Of a stretch of DNA of 64,000 bases, positions 37,245-45,768 are shown in pieces. This stretch comes from Rhizobium rhododendri (GTDB lineage Bacteria > Pseudomonadota > Alphaproteobacteria > Rhizobiales > Rhizobiaceae): NCBI RefSeq assembly GCF_007000325.2, contig NZ_CP117270.1, positions 124,001-188,000 on the forward strand. The letters run 5' to 3'. The notes beneath the pieces were generated by a model, which worked only from the letters and a program-made list of their open reading frames with translations, ran no database searches and was not told the DNA's origin. Numbering within the stretch: the first letter of the stretch is position 1; every line of letters starts with the position of its first letter. Made by a program: the position numbers and the translations under genes.

Positions 37245-37685
37245 CTACTCCTTCTGCCGGTAGACCTGATGACAGCTGCTGCAATCCGCGCCGAGCTGCT
37301 TCAATGCCGGGCCGAGGGCTGCAGCGTCTGCCGGCAGTTTCATGGCGATCATCTCGGCATCGGCCGAGAGCTTGTCGGCATGCGCCTTGAAGTCGGCCGG
37401 GTTTTCCCAGATCTTCGGGCTTGCAGCCTTGTCGGTCTTGTCCGAATCCGGCTTGAACTGGTCCGGGAAGGCCTTGGCCGTTTCCGAAATCGTCATGAGA
37501 GCAGCTTTCACTGCCGCTGCATCGTATGGCTTGTCGCCCTTTGCCATTGCCGCCATGATGCCGACGGAACCGCCGATCTTCTTCATCATGGCCTCGCGGG
37601 CAGGCTTGGTTCCCTCGTCAGCAGCGAAGGCGGCAGTCAATCCCATTGCAACGACGAATGTAGTCATCATCATTTTGGCGCGCAT
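37245..37685 (-). CDS. Cytochrome c' (four-helix c-type cytochrome)
   Basis: A 146-residue exported protein with a signal peptide ending AAFAADE. The C-terminal CSSCH (135-139) is the heme c site, as in all cytochromes c'; the rest is an all-alpha bundle with the typical EAMMKKIGGSVGIMAAMAKG start. Cytochromes c' bind NO and help against nitrosative stress. ATG 37685 has GGAGAC upstream; an in-frame start at 37796 would hide the signal peptide. It lies between the cupredoxin and diheme cytochrome genes on one strand. Confidence 0.9.
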   Translation of the reverse strand: MRAKMMMTTFVVAMGLTAAFAADEGTKPAREAMMKKIGGSVGIMAAMAKGDKPYDAAAVKAALMTISETAKAFPDQFKPDSDKTDKAASPKIWENPADFKAHADKLSADAEMIAMKLPADAAALGPALKQLGADCSSCHQVYRQKE

Positions 37686-37821
37686 AGCTTTGTCTCCGAT
37701 CATGAGGAACTCTGTCCAGGTGGTGGCCGGAAAGGCACTGTCGGGCGTTTCGCGAACCTGCTGGCTGTCAACGACGAGGGGTCGAGGCCGCGCCATCGAG
37801 CGGGGGCGACCTCGGCTGGTT

Positions 37822-38256
37822 TCAGGGCGTGACTGTCAAGGTTGCAGCCATGCCAGCTTCATAGTGTCCCTTGATGTTGCAGAACACAAGGTAGCTGCCG
37901 GGCTTCAGATTGACCTTGAGCTCGCCGTTGGCGCCTGGCTTCAGGTCGGAGACTTCACCAAGGCTCTTCAGCTGCTTCTCGTCGACCCGGTGCTTGGCGG
38001 TGTTCAACGGGATCTTCTGGTCGGCCGACTTGAGCTTGACCACGATCATCTCGTGATTTTCCGTCGCTGCATCGTTGTGAACAGAAAGGACAGCCGGGCC
38101 GGCCTTGACGGTCATCGGATCGAGCTTGAGACCCATAGCGCCCCCGCCCTCGCCGGTTTCAACCACCTTGATCGTCGTCTCGGCCCATGAGGGCGAAGCA
38201 AAGGCGACCAGAGTTACTGCCGCAACAGTGGCAAAAGTCATTTTCAAGACATTCAT
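37822..38256 (-). CDS. Periplasmic cupredoxin (type 1 copper protein)
   Basis: A 144-residue protein with a signal peptide (ASPSWA cleavage). The type 1 copper ligands are clear: H68 (NDAATENHEM), C126 and H131 (VFCNIKGHYEAGM) and M136. The NHEM and CxxxGH spacing is that of plastocyanin-like domains found with copper resistance or electron transfer. ATG 38256 has AAGGAGGAC in front. A perfect palindrome and a direct-repeat box lie upstream. It lies between the bufferin-type cluster and two cytochrome genes, linking copper and electron transfer. Confidence 0.9.
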   Translation of the reverse strand: MNVLKMTFATVAAVTLVAFASPSWAETTIKVVETGEGGGAMGLKLDPMTVKAGPAVLSVHNDAATENHEMIVVKLKSADQKIPLNTAKHRVDEKQLKSLGEVSDLKPGANGELKVNLKPGSYLVFCNIKGHYEAGMAATLTVTP

Positions 38257-38272
38257 CGACAAGTCCTCCTTT

Positions 38273-38294
38273 TTGCACGGTGATTACCGTGCAA
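38273..38294 (-). promoter_or_regulatory. Perfect palindrome in the cupredoxin leader
   Basis: TTGCACGGT and ACCGTGCAA form a perfect 9-bp inverted repeat around four bases (GATT), ending a few bases before the cupredoxin ribosome binding site. It could be an operator or an RNA hairpin that gates translation. It does not match FNR/FixK boxes in spacing. Confidence 0.5.
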
Positions 38295-38312
38295 GCTTCA
38301 TCGCGAGTGTTT

Positions 38313-38329
38313 ATTACAAGAAGCTTACA
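38313..38329 (-). promoter_or_regulatory. Direct-repeat box D (ATTACA-N5-CTTACA)
   Basis: ATTACA at 38313 and CTTACA at 38324, 11 bases apart. It lies 57 bases upstream of the cupredoxin start, in the same orientation relative to the gene as box C is to GT25. Confidence 0.55.
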
Positions 38330-38432
38330 GGGGCCAAGTTTAGTTAACAAGTCCCTGATTTCCTTGACTTGCGATGGCGAGCAACCTCGTAGAAACAAAT
38401 ACCGGCTTGCCCGAATACGGATAGTTTTGCCT

Positions 38433-38915
38433 TCAGATGGTGACGCCTGTACGACGGGCGATGAGATGATCGACGGACAGTCTTCCGGGTCCGCCGGCGA
38501 TGATGACGAGGAAGCAGACAGCCCATGTGCCGTGGGTTGGCCAAGCGTCGGGATAGACGAAGATCTCGATGACCAAAGTCATCCCCAGCAGTGCCAGTGC
38601 CGAGAGCCGGCTGGCAAACCCGATCACCAGCAGCAGGGGGAAAAAATGTTCGGCGAATGCCGACAGGTGGGCTGCAAGCCATGGATCGACGAAAGGCAGC
38701 TTGTACTCCGTCTCGAACAGATAGACGGCATTGTCGGTGACATGCCAGCCGTCGACCTTCGTTTCGCCCGATTGCCAGAAGACGGCGGCAATCGACAGCC
38801 GCGAAAGCAATGCGATTGCGTCGTGCGGAATACGATCGAGGAGACGCAGTATGGCGCGACTTTTCCCCAGCAGCGTGCGGTCCGGCCTTGCGGCCAGGGT
38901 TATATCGTCGGTCAT
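38433..38915 (-). CDS. DoxX-family membrane protein of the bufferin-type cluster (BufD-like)
   Basis: A 160-residue protein with about four membrane helices and the DoxX pattern: SRLSIAAVFWQSGETKVDGW, then FFPLLLVIGFASRLSALALLGMTLVI. It follows the DUF2063 gene by 18 bases and closes the minus-strand cluster. DoxX proteins are regular members of the bufferin operons described in Caulobacter, where their exact role in the membrane is not settled. Confidence 0.85.
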   Translation of the reverse strand: MTDDITLAARPDRTLLGKSRAILRLLDRIPHDAIALLSRLSIAAVFWQSGETKVDGWHVTDNAVYLFETEYKLPFVDPWLAAHLSAFAEHFFPLLLVIGFASRLSALALLGMTLVIEIFVYPDAWPTHGTWAVCFLVIIAGGPGRLSVDHLIARRTGVTI

Positions 38916-38933
38916 GATGTGTCTCCAGATGGA

Positions 38934-39689
38934 TCAGATGATTGCGGCGAAGGCGCCGGATTGCAGGATGCCCGCGAGATTGGTGGACAGGTCGAAGTCT
39001 GGGGCCTCATTGATGGCAGCCACTGCCGCCGTCCCGAGCGTTTGGCCTTCGGCCAGCGCCGTCACGAAGGTTGCTCCGCCCGGTGGCAGGCGATGAATAT
39101 TGACGATCATTTGCGGCCTGACGATCATCGCGTCTTCACCGCGCCAATCGTCTATCGGCGCGAGCTCCAGTTCCCCCGCATTCATCGCCCAGATGGTAAC
39201 GGCCGGCGTGGTGAAGCGCAGGACGGACATTGACGGATGCGGTCGGATAATGACCCCGGCGAGATGCTCCGGCGCAACCGTTGCAAGCTCTGCGCCGTCG
39301 AGCGGCATGCTGTCCCCGGCGTTATAGGCCATGCTGCGGGCAGCCTCCAGGCGGATGACATCGGGCAGATAGGTCAATTCCCGGGCCGGTTCGAACTCAA
39401 CCACGAAGGCGGCAAAATCGTCACCGTAGGCCAGAAGCAGAGGCGAAAGTGGTGGATGGCAGCGGACGAATTCAAGCGCCATGGCTGTAAAGAATGCCTC
39501 GCCGACGATCTCGACAGTGACCGGAAACCGCGCCGACAACGCGCCTGTCAGGGCCATGGCGACGTTGTTGCGGTAGACGTCGAACCGCCGTGCGGGGTGC
39601 CGCCCGTTCCAGGCGGTCAGGCCGTCCGGCATGTCGCGGCGCGGGTCGCCCAGGGCGTTAGCAAACTGGGCCTGTGTGTCGAGGGACAT
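38934..39689 (-). CDS. DUF2063 protein, partner of the MNIO enzyme (BufC-like)
   Basis: A 251-residue protein. The N-terminal part, with RRFDVYRNNVAMALTGALSARFPVTVEIVGEAFFTAMALEFVRCHPP, is the putative DNA-binding/DUF2063 domain; the C-terminal part includes a domain that in related proteins resembles a RiPP recognition element. Such proteins deliver the precursor peptide to the DUF692 enzyme. ATG 39689 lies 7 bases after the upstream DUF692 stop, so the two are an operon pair. A longer in-frame start at 39758 would overlap that gene. Confidence 0.88.
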   Translation of the reverse strand: MSLDTQAQFANALGDPRRDMPDGLTAWNGRHPARRFDVYRNNVAMALTGALSARFPVTVEIVGEAFFTAMALEFVRCHPPLSPLLLAYGDDFAAFVVEFEPARELTYLPDVIRLEAARSMAYNAGDSMPLDGAELATVAPEHLAGVIIRPHPSMSVLRFTTPAVTIWAMNAGELELAPIDDWRGEDAMIVRPQMIVNIHRLPPGGATFVTALAEGQTLGTAAVAAINEAPDFDLSTNLAGILQSGAFAAII

Positions 39690-39696
39690 GGCGACC

Positions 39697-40551
39697 TCAG
39701 GCTGCTTGGCGGGCAGCGGCCCGTTGCAGGATTGCATCGGCCATTTCCGCTTCGGCACGCAAGATAGCCCAGGACGGAACGTCGTTGTCCCATTCCACCA
39801 GGCTCGCTACGGGGCCGGTGCGGGCAATTACCTCTTCGTAGAGCGCCCAGACGGGATCCTTGACCGGCGTGTCGTGGCTATCGATCAGCAGCGGCGCGCC
39901 GGCGTCGTCGGTGGTTTCGGAATGGCCGCTCAGATGAATTTCGCGCACGGCCTGCAGCGGGAAGCGGGCAAGGTACTCGCGGGGGTTCATGTGATGGTTG
40001 GTGGAGGCGACGAAGACGTTGTTGACGTCCAGCAACAGGCCGCAGCCGGTGCGACGGACCAGTTCCGCAAGGAACTCGGTTTCGTCGATGCAACTCTCCT
40101 CGAACAGCAGGTAGGTGGCCGGATTTTCCAGCAGCATCTGGCGCTTCATCGTCGTCTGCACCTCGTCTATATGTTCCGCGACACGGGCCAGCGTCTCCTC
40201 CGTATAGGGAAGCGGTAGCAGGTCGTTGAGGAAAACGCTGTCGTGGCTCGACCAGGCCAGGTGCTCGGAAAAGCTCTCCGGCTCGTAGCGATCGCAGAGC
40301 ATCTTGAGCCTGTAGAGATGCGCGGTGTCGAGCGCCTGCATCGAGCCGATGGAGAGGCCGACGCCATGGATCGACAGGGCATAATCCTCGCGCAGGCGGC
40401 TAAGGCGGGCATGCGGCGGTCCGCCGGCACCCATGTAGTTTTCGGCATGCACCTCGAAGAAGCCGATCGGCTGTCGCTCGGCATCGATGGCGGAAAAATG
40501 CTCCGGTTTGAAGCCGACGCCGGCACGGCCCGGCAGTGTGGGGGATTTCAT
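39697..40551 (-). CDS. DUF692 multinuclear iron oxidase (MNIO, BufB-like)
   Basis: A 284-residue TIM-barrel enzyme. Metal-binding strands are visible in order: [68 protein letters not shown]. These His, Glu and Asp residues hold two or three iron ions in MNIO enzymes, which oxidise cysteines of RiPP precursors to thiooxazole or oxazolone groups. ATG 40551 is followed directly by [18 protein letters not shown], the usual opening. The two peptides encoded just upstream are its likely substrates. Confidence 0.93.
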   Translation of the reverse strand: MKSPTLPGRAGVGFKPEHFSAIDAERQPIGFFEVHAENYMGAGGPPHARLSRLREDYALSIHGVGLSIGSMQALDTAHLYRLKMLCDRYEPESFSEHLAWSSHDSVFLNDLLPLPYTEETLARVAEHIDEVQTTMKRQMLLENPATYLLFEESCIDETEFLAELVRRTGCGLLLDVNNVFVASTNHHMNPREYLARFPLQAVREIHLSGHSETTDDAGAPLLIDSHDTPVKDPVWALYEEVIARTGPVASLVEWDNDVPSWAILRAEAEMADAILQRAAARQAA

Positions 40552-40627
40552 GGCACTCTCCCTTCGATAACGGGGGCGGCACGACAATCGTGCCGCCGCT
40601 CTTGGCTGAGGTCGCCTCGCAGTAGGC

Positions 40628-40912
40628 TCAGATCGGGGCCGGACCCTGGGTCAGCGTGCCGTGGCCCTTGGGTGTCGTCATCGTGACGCAGCTGCCGGCG
40701 GGAACGAGCTTCCAGGAGTTCTGCTGGTAGTCGACCTTGGAGGTACCGGCGCATGTGGTGCCGGCACCGGCGGCGCAATCGTTCTGGCCCTTGAGGGCGA
40801 CGCCGTAGCATTTTTCCTTCTTGGCATCGGCGGCCGAGGCCGAGACGGCGCCGATGAGGCTCAAGGCCGTTGCCAGAGAGGCGACGACGACGGTTGTCGT
40901 AAGGTTGGTCAT
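40628..40912 (-). CDS. DUF2282 bufferin-type precursor peptide, second copy (BufA-like)
   Basis: A 94-residue peptide with a signal peptide (1-28, ending SASA) and four cysteines at 35, 46, 54 and 75 in the pattern [13 protein letters not shown]...TTCAGTS...GSCV, which is the DUF2282/BufA1 signature. In bufferins, inner cysteines are oxidised by the MNIO enzyme and the exported peptide binds copper. Compared with the first copy it has one extra residue between the second and third Cys and a Pro-rich end. It lies 41 bases after the first copy and 76 bases before the enzyme gene. Confidence 0.92.
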   Translation of the reverse strand: MTNLTTTVVVASLATALSLIGAVSASAADAKKEKCYGVALKGQNDCAAGAGTTCAGTSKVDYQQNSWKLVPAGSCVTMTTPKGHGTLTQGPAPI

Positions 40913-40953
40913 ATCAAACTCCGATGAATGGATCGCTGTGCGGGCGTTTCGGC

Positions 40954-41223
40954 TCAGACCGGCTTCAGCATGCCATGGCCATGCGGCGTCTTCATCGAAA
41001 CGCAGGTGCCGGTCGGTACGAGCTTGAAGGATGCCTTGTCGTAGCTCATCGTCGACTTGCCGGCGCAATCGTGCTTGCCGGCAGCGCAGTCGTTCTGGCC
41101 TTTCATGGCGACGCCGTAGCACTTTTCCTTGGTGTCGGCGGCGAAGGCTGCAGGGGCGGTAATGGTTGCGAGTGCCGATGCCAGCGAGCCGGCCAGTGCC
41201 AGTGTAGCGATGCTGTTCTTCAT
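40954..41223 (-). CDS. DUF2282 bufferin-type precursor peptide, first copy (BufA-like)
   Basis: An 89-residue peptide with signal peptide (ending PAAFA) and cysteines at 35, 46, 53 and 74 ([26 protein letters not shown]). It is clearly homologous to the second copy. Near the C-terminus are HGHGM residues, extra possible metal ligands. ATG 41223 has GGGAGAC upstream. It is the first gene after a promoter of the same type as that of the divergent sigma factor gene, so it should be strongly induced by that sigma factor. Confidence 0.92.
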   Translation of the reverse strand: MKNSIATLALAGSLASALATITAPAAFAADTKEKCYGVAMKGQNDCAAGKHDCAGKSTMSYDKASFKLVPTGTCVSMKTPHGHGMLKPV

Positions 41224-41269
41224 AATTTTGTCTCCCGTCGATGAGCCGTGATTGGCTCGCAACAGGGAC

Positions 41270-41295
41270 TACGGCGACGACCCGAGGGTTGTTAC
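41270..41295 (-). promoter_or_regulatory. SigF-type promoter of the bufferin operon
   Basis: Read leftward, GTAACA (41295-41290), 16 bases, then CGTA (41273-41270). This is close to the Caulobacter SigF consensus GTAACC-N16-CGAA. The start of transcription would fall near 41263, leaving a leader of about 40 bases before the first precursor gene. Confidence 0.75.
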
Positions 41296-41404
41296 AGGCC
41301 GTTCGAAATCTTTTTGCAAACGGCCCTTGCCGTCCTGGCGAATGCGCGGGACAAGGCTTGCCTGCAAGGATATTGGCAGAGTGCAAAAGATTGTAGCAGC
41401 ATCG

Positions 41405-41430
41405 GTAACAAGATTGTGCGTCTCGCCGTA
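41405..41430 (+). promoter_or_regulatory. SigF-type promoter of sigF-nrsF
   Basis: GTAACA at 41405-41410, 16 bases, then CGTA at 41427-41430. Both boxes and the spacing are identical to the divergent promoter in front of the bufferin precursors, implying that the sigma factor activates its own gene. Transcription would begin close to the TTG start at 41445. Confidence 0.75.
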
Positions 41431-41444
41431 GGGGATGATGTGGG

Positions 41445-42011
41445 TTGAATTATTCAGCGCGCGAAGAGCAATGGGCGGAGTGGATGCGCAGCGCCATCGA
41501 AGGCGACACGCAGGCCTACACCCGATTTCTGACGGCAGTGACACCTTATCTGCGAGCCATGGCGAGAAGACGCTGCGAGCAGCTTGGCGCGCCGCCGAGC
41601 GAAGCGGAAGATGTCGTTCAGGAAGTGCTTCTTGCTGTGCACCTGAAGCGGGGAACCTGGGACCCTGCCCGCCCCATCGGTCCATGGCTGTCGGTCATCG
41701 TCCGCAACAAGCTGATCGACAGCCTTAGGCGAAGGGGCCGCAGGGTCAACGTGCCGATCGAGGACGTCATCGAAACGCTCGAAGCCGAGCCGTCGAGCGA
41801 TGGGTTCGACCGGCTCGACGCGGAACGGATTCTGCAGCATCTGAAGGATCCGCAGCGCGACATAGTCCGCTCTATCTCCCTGCAGGGAACGAGCATCGGC
41901 GAAACGGCCGCAAGGCTTAAAATGACGGAAGGTGCGGTGCGCGTTGCGCTGCATCGGGCCTTGAAGTCCCTGGCCCTGTTCTATCGGAGTGAAACGCGTG
42001 AAGACGAATGA
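41445..42011 (+). CDS. sigF: ECF sigma factor, SigF type
   Basis: A 188-residue ECF sigma factor. Region 2 is seen in [30 protein letters not shown] and [48 protein letters not shown]; region 4 in [31 protein letters not shown]. The neighbouring NrsF-type anti-sigma factor places it in the SigF group, which responds to heavy metals in Caulobacter. The start is TTG 41445; an ATG at 41484 with GGAG upstream is an alternative. It lies divergent to the bufferin genes with a matching promoter. Confidence 0.88.
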   Translation: MNYSAREEQWAEWMRSAIEGDTQAYTRFLTAVTPYLRAMARRRCEQLGAPPSEAEDVVQEVLLAVHLKRGTWDPARPIGPWLSVIVRNKLIDSLRRRGRRVNVPIEDVIETLEAEPSSDGFDRLDAERILQHLKDPQRDIVRSISLQGTSIGETAARLKMTEGAVRVALHRALKSLALFYRSETREDE

Positions 42012-42630
42012 CCTGATCAGCCTCCTGGCGGAAGACGCCCCGGTCCGTGTACGGCTCGGCCGCAGACTGGCGCTGGCGTTGGCGATCGGCATCGTTGGAT
42101 CCGCCGTCCTGCTACTGTCGACCATCGGCATGCGTGCCGATATGGCGGATGCGATCGATACGGTGCGTGTCGCTTTCAAGCTGCTCTTGACACTGACATT
42201 GGCAATTATCGCCTGCGTCCTCGTCTTTCGGATCGGCCGCCCCGGTGCATCGCTGACGATCTCGCGCTGGTTGTTGCTGCCGCTTGCGGCGTTGGTCGTG
42301 GCAGTCGCCAGCGAACTGATGGTCGTTCCCGAGGTCGTGTGGAAATCCAGCATGATGGGTCAACACGCCGCATTCTGCCTCATATTCATCCCGGTATTGT
42401 CGCTGGTGCCGCTCGCGGGCTTCATGCTCGCCCTCCGCCATGGAGCGCCGGAAAGTCCGCGGCTGGCGGGCGCTGTCGCCGGCCTTGCGGCTGGCGGTAT
42501 CGCGGCTGCCATCTATGCCTGGCACTGCCCCGACGACAGCCCTCTGTTCGTCGCATCCTGGTACATGATGGCCGTCACCCTCGTCACCGGCATCGGCGCA
42601 CTGCTCGGCAACCGCTTGCTCCGGTGGTGA
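41998..42630 (+). CDS. nrsF: NrsF-type (DUF1109) membrane anti-sigma factor
   Basis: A 210-residue protein with six membrane helices after a short cytosolic start ([16 protein letters not shown]). C127 and C177 match the two cysteines known to be needed in Caulobacter NrsF, and the motif AWHCPDDSPLFVASWYM is characteristic. It holds the sigma factor at the membrane until metal or oxidative stress acts on the cysteines. GTG 41998 is chosen because GGAG lies 8 bases upstream and the family begins MKT; GTG 41989 is the alternative. It overlaps the end of the sigma gene. Confidence 0.9.
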   Translation: MKTNDLISLLAEDAPVRVRLGRRLALALAIGIVGSAVLLLSTIGMRADMADAIDTVRVAFKLLLTLTLAIIACVLVFRIGRPGASLTISRWLLLPLAALVVAVASELMVVPEVVWKSSMMGQHAAFCLIFIPVLSLVPLAGFMLALRHGAPESPRLAGAVAGLAAGGIAAAIYAWHCPDDSPLFVASWYMMAVTLVTGIGALLGNRLLRW

Positions 42631-42640
42631 AATTACCAGG

Positions 42641-42669
42641 TGGGCGCCGCAGCATAGCTGCGACGCCCA
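42641..42669. terminator. Bidirectional terminator hairpin
   Basis: TGGGCG and CGCCCA pair, with inner GCAGC-GCTGC and an ATA loop, between the convergent ends of nrsF and the GH4 gene. TTCTT follows on the right. The two-base internal loop lowers certainty. Confidence 0.6.
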
Positions 42670-42693
42670 TTCTTCGGGGAGGAGAGCGGTAGA

Positions 42694-44064
42694 TCAGGCC
42701 GCCTGTGCGGCTTTTTTGGTGCGGGCCCATTCCGGCAGCCATTCGCCGTGGGCTGCCAGCAGGTCATCGACCAGCGACCAGATCTGGTCGAGATCGAGTT
42801 CGGCGGCTGTGTGCGGGTCCATCATGGCGGCATGGTATATGTGCTCGCGGTTCTCCGTCATCAGCGCCTGGACCGTGAGTTCCTGCACGTTGATGTTGGT
42901 GCGCATCAGGGCCGTCAGCTGTGGCGGCAGGGCGCCGATGTAGGTGGGCTGGATCCCCGACGCATCGACCAGGCAAGGGACCTCGGCGGCGCAATTGGTC
43001 GGCAGCGAGGTGATGCAGCCGTTGTTGCGGACGTTGCCGTAGATCACCGAGGGTTCGCCGGTCCAGACCGAGTTGATGATCGACGAGGCGTATTCCTTCG
43101 ACTGCGCGACTTCGATCTTGTCGGCGCTCCGGTATGTATCCGCCTGGCTTTGCCACTTGGCGATCTGCTCGATGCAGCGTTTCGGGTATTCATCGAGCGG
43201 AATGCCGAACTTCTCGATCAGGTCTTCGCGGCCTTCCTTGATGAAGTAGGGGGTGTACTCCGCGAAATGCTCCGAACTCTCGGTGACGAAGTAGCCGAGC
43301 CGCGTCAGCATCTCGTAGCGCACCTTGTTAGGGCAGCGCGGGTTCCATGTCGGCTTCGGCGCCCGGCCTTCGCGGTAGCCGCGCAGCAGGTCCGGATAGA
43401 GATCGCGGTAGGAGCCATCCGGCTGGCGATGCTCGAACTTCAGGAAGAAGGCCATGTGGTTGATGCCGGCCGAGCGATAGCGGATTTCCTCGTAGGGAAT
43501 CTCGAGATCCTCGGCGAGTTCCATTGCCGTGCCCTGTACGGAATGGCAGAGGCCGACCTGCTTGATGGTCGGGTATTTCTCGGAAATTGCCCAGGTGTTG
43601 ATCGCCATCGGGTTGACGTATTGCAGCAGGATCGCGTCCGGGCAGACGGCCAGCATGTCCTCGCAGATCTTCCACAGATGGGGGACGGTGCGCAGGCCGC
43701 GCATGATGCCGCCGACGCCGAGCGTGTCGGCAATGGTCTGGCGCAGGCCGTATTTCTTCGGCACCTCGAAGTCGGTGACAGTGCAGGGCTCGTAGCCGCC
43801 GATCTGGAAGGCGACGACCACGAAAGCCGCCTTGTCCAGCGCCCGGCGTTGATCGGTAAAGGTTTCGACCGTGGCCGAGGCGCCTAGTGTCGACGCCAGC
43901 TTGCGGGCAACGATGGCGCTCTCTTCGAGACGCTGTGGATTGAGATCCATCAGCGCGATCCTGGCGCCTGACAGGGCGGGACGCTGCAGCACGTCGCCGA
44001 TGATATTCTTCATGAAGACGGTTGAACCGGCGCCGATGAAAGTGATTTTGGGGTTGTTTGCCAT
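42694..44064 (-). CDS. agaL2: GH4 alpha-galactosidase, AgaL2-like
   Basis: A 456-residue NAD- and Mn-dependent glycosidase of family GH4. The NAD site is ITFIGAGSTVFMKN; family motifs are LLQYVNPMAINTW, VGLCHSVQGTAMEL (metal Cys) and AGINHMAFF (metal His). ATG 44064 has GGAGG seven bases upstream. It is the last gene of an operon whose order matches agaL1-agpABCD-agaL2 of Sinorhizobium meliloti, where both GH4 enzymes serve melibiose and raffinose use. It shares the fold with the first gene of the operon but is not a recent duplicate. Confidence 0.88.
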   Translation of the reverse strand: MANNPKITFIGAGSTVFMKNIIGDVLQRPALSGARIALMDLNPQRLEESAIVARKLASTLGASATVETFTDQRRALDKAAFVVVAFQIGGYEPCTVTDFEVPKKYGLRQTIADTLGVGGIMRGLRTVPHLWKICEDMLAVCPDAILLQYVNPMAINTWAISEKYPTIKQVGLCHSVQGTAMELAEDLEIPYEEIRYRSAGINHMAFFLKFEHRQPDGSYRDLYPDLLRGYREGRAPKPTWNPRCPNKVRYEMLTRLGYFVTESSEHFAEYTPYFIKEGREDLIEKFGIPLDEYPKRCIEQIAKWQSQADTYRSADKIEVAQSKEYASSIINSVWTGEPSVIYGNVRNNGCITSLPTNCAAEVPCLVDASGIQPTYIGALPPQLTALMRTNINVQELTVQALMTENREHIYHAAMMDPHTAAELDLDQIWSLVDDLLAAHGEWLPEWARTKKAAQAA

Positions 44065-44087
44065 GTAAGCCTCCGGACAAAAAATGT

Positions 44088-45755
44088 TCAAGCTACCTCG
44101 AATGCGGCTTTGACGAGCCGTTCGGTGTAGGCGGTCTTGGGGTGGGAGAGGACGTCTTCGACGGGGCCCTGCTCGACGATATTGCCATTCTGCATGACGA
44201 TCACGCGGTGGCAAAGAGCGCGCACGACTTTCAGATCGTGCGAAATAAAGAGATAGCTGAGGCCGCGCTCGTCCTGCAGCTTGCGCAGCAGGTCGATGAT
44301 CTGGGCCTGGACGGAAAGGTCCAGCGCCGATGTCGGTTCGTCGAGCAGGATGAATTCCGGCTCGAGAGCGATGGCCCGCGCGATTGCGATGCGCTGGCGC
44401 TGGCCACCGGAAAATTCATGCGGGAAGCGCGACAGTATGTTGGACGGCATGCCGGCCGATACCAGTGCCTCCTTCACCCGTGCCAGCCGTTCCGCCTTGT
44501 TGGCGCCGATGTTGTTGACGATCAGCCCTTCCTCGATGATCTGCCCGACCGGCATGCGCGGATTGAGCGATGAAAACGGATCCTGGAAGACGATCTGCAT
44601 GCGTGAGCGCAGGGGCCGCATGTCGTTGCGCGAATGATCGTGGATCGGCTGGCGGTCGAAATAGATCTCGCCGCTATCGGCATTGATCAGCCGCAGCAGC
44701 GCTTGCCCGAACGTGGTCTTGCCGGAGCCGGATTCGCCGACGATGCCGAGCGTTTCATGCCGGCGCAATTCGAGGTCGAGGCCGCCGACGGCGACCAGCT
44801 CGCGCATTTCCGGCTTGAAGAAGGTGCCGTGCTTCAACATGAAGGAAACGCGCACGGACTTGGCTTCGAGGATCGGCTCGCAACCTTCCGGCAGCGGCTT
44901 GGCGTGCCCCTTTGGCTCGGAGCCGAGCAGATGGCGGGTGTACGGGTGCTGCGGATTGGCGAACAGCTGCGCCGTCGTGTTGTGCTCGCGCATTTCGCCA
45001 AGCTGCATCACGTAGACGTAGTCGGAAAACTGTTTGACCACTGTCAGGTCGTGGGTGATCAGGATCACCGCCATGCCGAGTTGCTTCTGCAGGTCGCGGA
45101 TCAGGTTGAGGATCTGCGCCTGCACCGTGACGTCAAGCGCCGTCGTCGGCTCGTCGGCGATCAGCACGTCCGGATCGTTAGCAAGCGCCATCGCGATCAT
45201 CACCCGCTGCCGCTGGCCGCCCGAAAGTTGATGCGGATACTGGTTGAGCCGGGCCTTCGGGTCTGGAATCTGTACCTTTTCCAGTAGTTCAAGCGCCCGC
45301 TTGTAGGCGTCCTGCCGGCTGACGCGGCGATGGACGCGGATGGCTTCGACGATCTGGCTGCCGATGGTGTAGATCGGGTTCAGTGAACTCATCGGCTCCT
45401 GGAAGATCATCGAGATCCTGTCGCCGCGCAGCTTGCGGCGTTCGCGCTCGGAGAATTTCAGCACGTTGCGCCCGTCATAGGCGACGGTCGACTGCGGTGC
45501 GACGATGGCACGCTTGGTGAGCAGGCCCATGACGGTGCGGGCGGTGACGGACTTGCCGGACCCGGATTCGCCGACGATCGCAATGGTCTCGCCGCGGTAG
45601 AGTTGAAAGGAGATATCCTTCACAGCCTCGACTATACCGTCCTCGACCTTGAAGTTGACCGCGACATTGCGGGCATCGATGATCGGCGCTGTCGTTCGGC
45701 TTGGATGATCGAGCCGCAGCACGGGAGCGAAATTTTCGACGACGGAAAGAGCCAT
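44088..45755 (-). CDS. agpD: Double-domain ABC ATPase for alpha-galactoside uptake, AgpD-like
   Basis: A 555-residue fusion of two ATPase domains of the DppD/DppF type. Domain 1 has [27 protein letters not shown] and [14 protein letters not shown]; domain 2 has [27 protein letters not shown] and [14 protein letters not shown], all intact. It powers the two permeases encoded upstream. ATG 45755 is used; the longer frame to 45875 overlaps the permease gene. This is an intact example of the gene type that is frameshifted at 23537-25239. Confidence 0.9.
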   Translation of the reverse strand: MALSVVENFAPVLRLDHPSRTTAPIIDARNVAVNFKVEDGIVEAVKDISFQLYRGETIAIVGESGSGKSVTARTVMGLLTKRAIVAPQSTVAYDGRNVLKFSERERRKLRGDRISMIFQEPMSSLNPIYTIGSQIVEAIRVHRRVSRQDAYKRALELLEKVQIPDPKARLNQYPHQLSGGQRQRVMIAMALANDPDVLIADEPTTALDVTVQAQILNLIRDLQKQLGMAVILITHDLTVVKQFSDYVYVMQLGEMREHNTTAQLFANPQHPYTRHLLGSEPKGHAKPLPEGCEPILEAKSVRVSFMLKHGTFFKPEMRELVAVGGLDLELRRHETLGIVGESGSGKTTFGQALLRLINADSGEIYFDRQPIHDHSRNDMRPLRSRMQIVFQDPFSSLNPRMPVGQIIEEGLIVNNIGANKAERLARVKEALVSAGMPSNILSRFPHEFSGGQRQRIAIARAIALEPEFILLDEPTSALDLSVQAQIIDLLRKLQDERGLSYLFISHDLKVVRALCHRVIVMQNGNIVEQGPVEDVLSHPKTAYTERLVKAAFEVA

Positions 45756-45768
45756 GGTGCGTCTTCCT

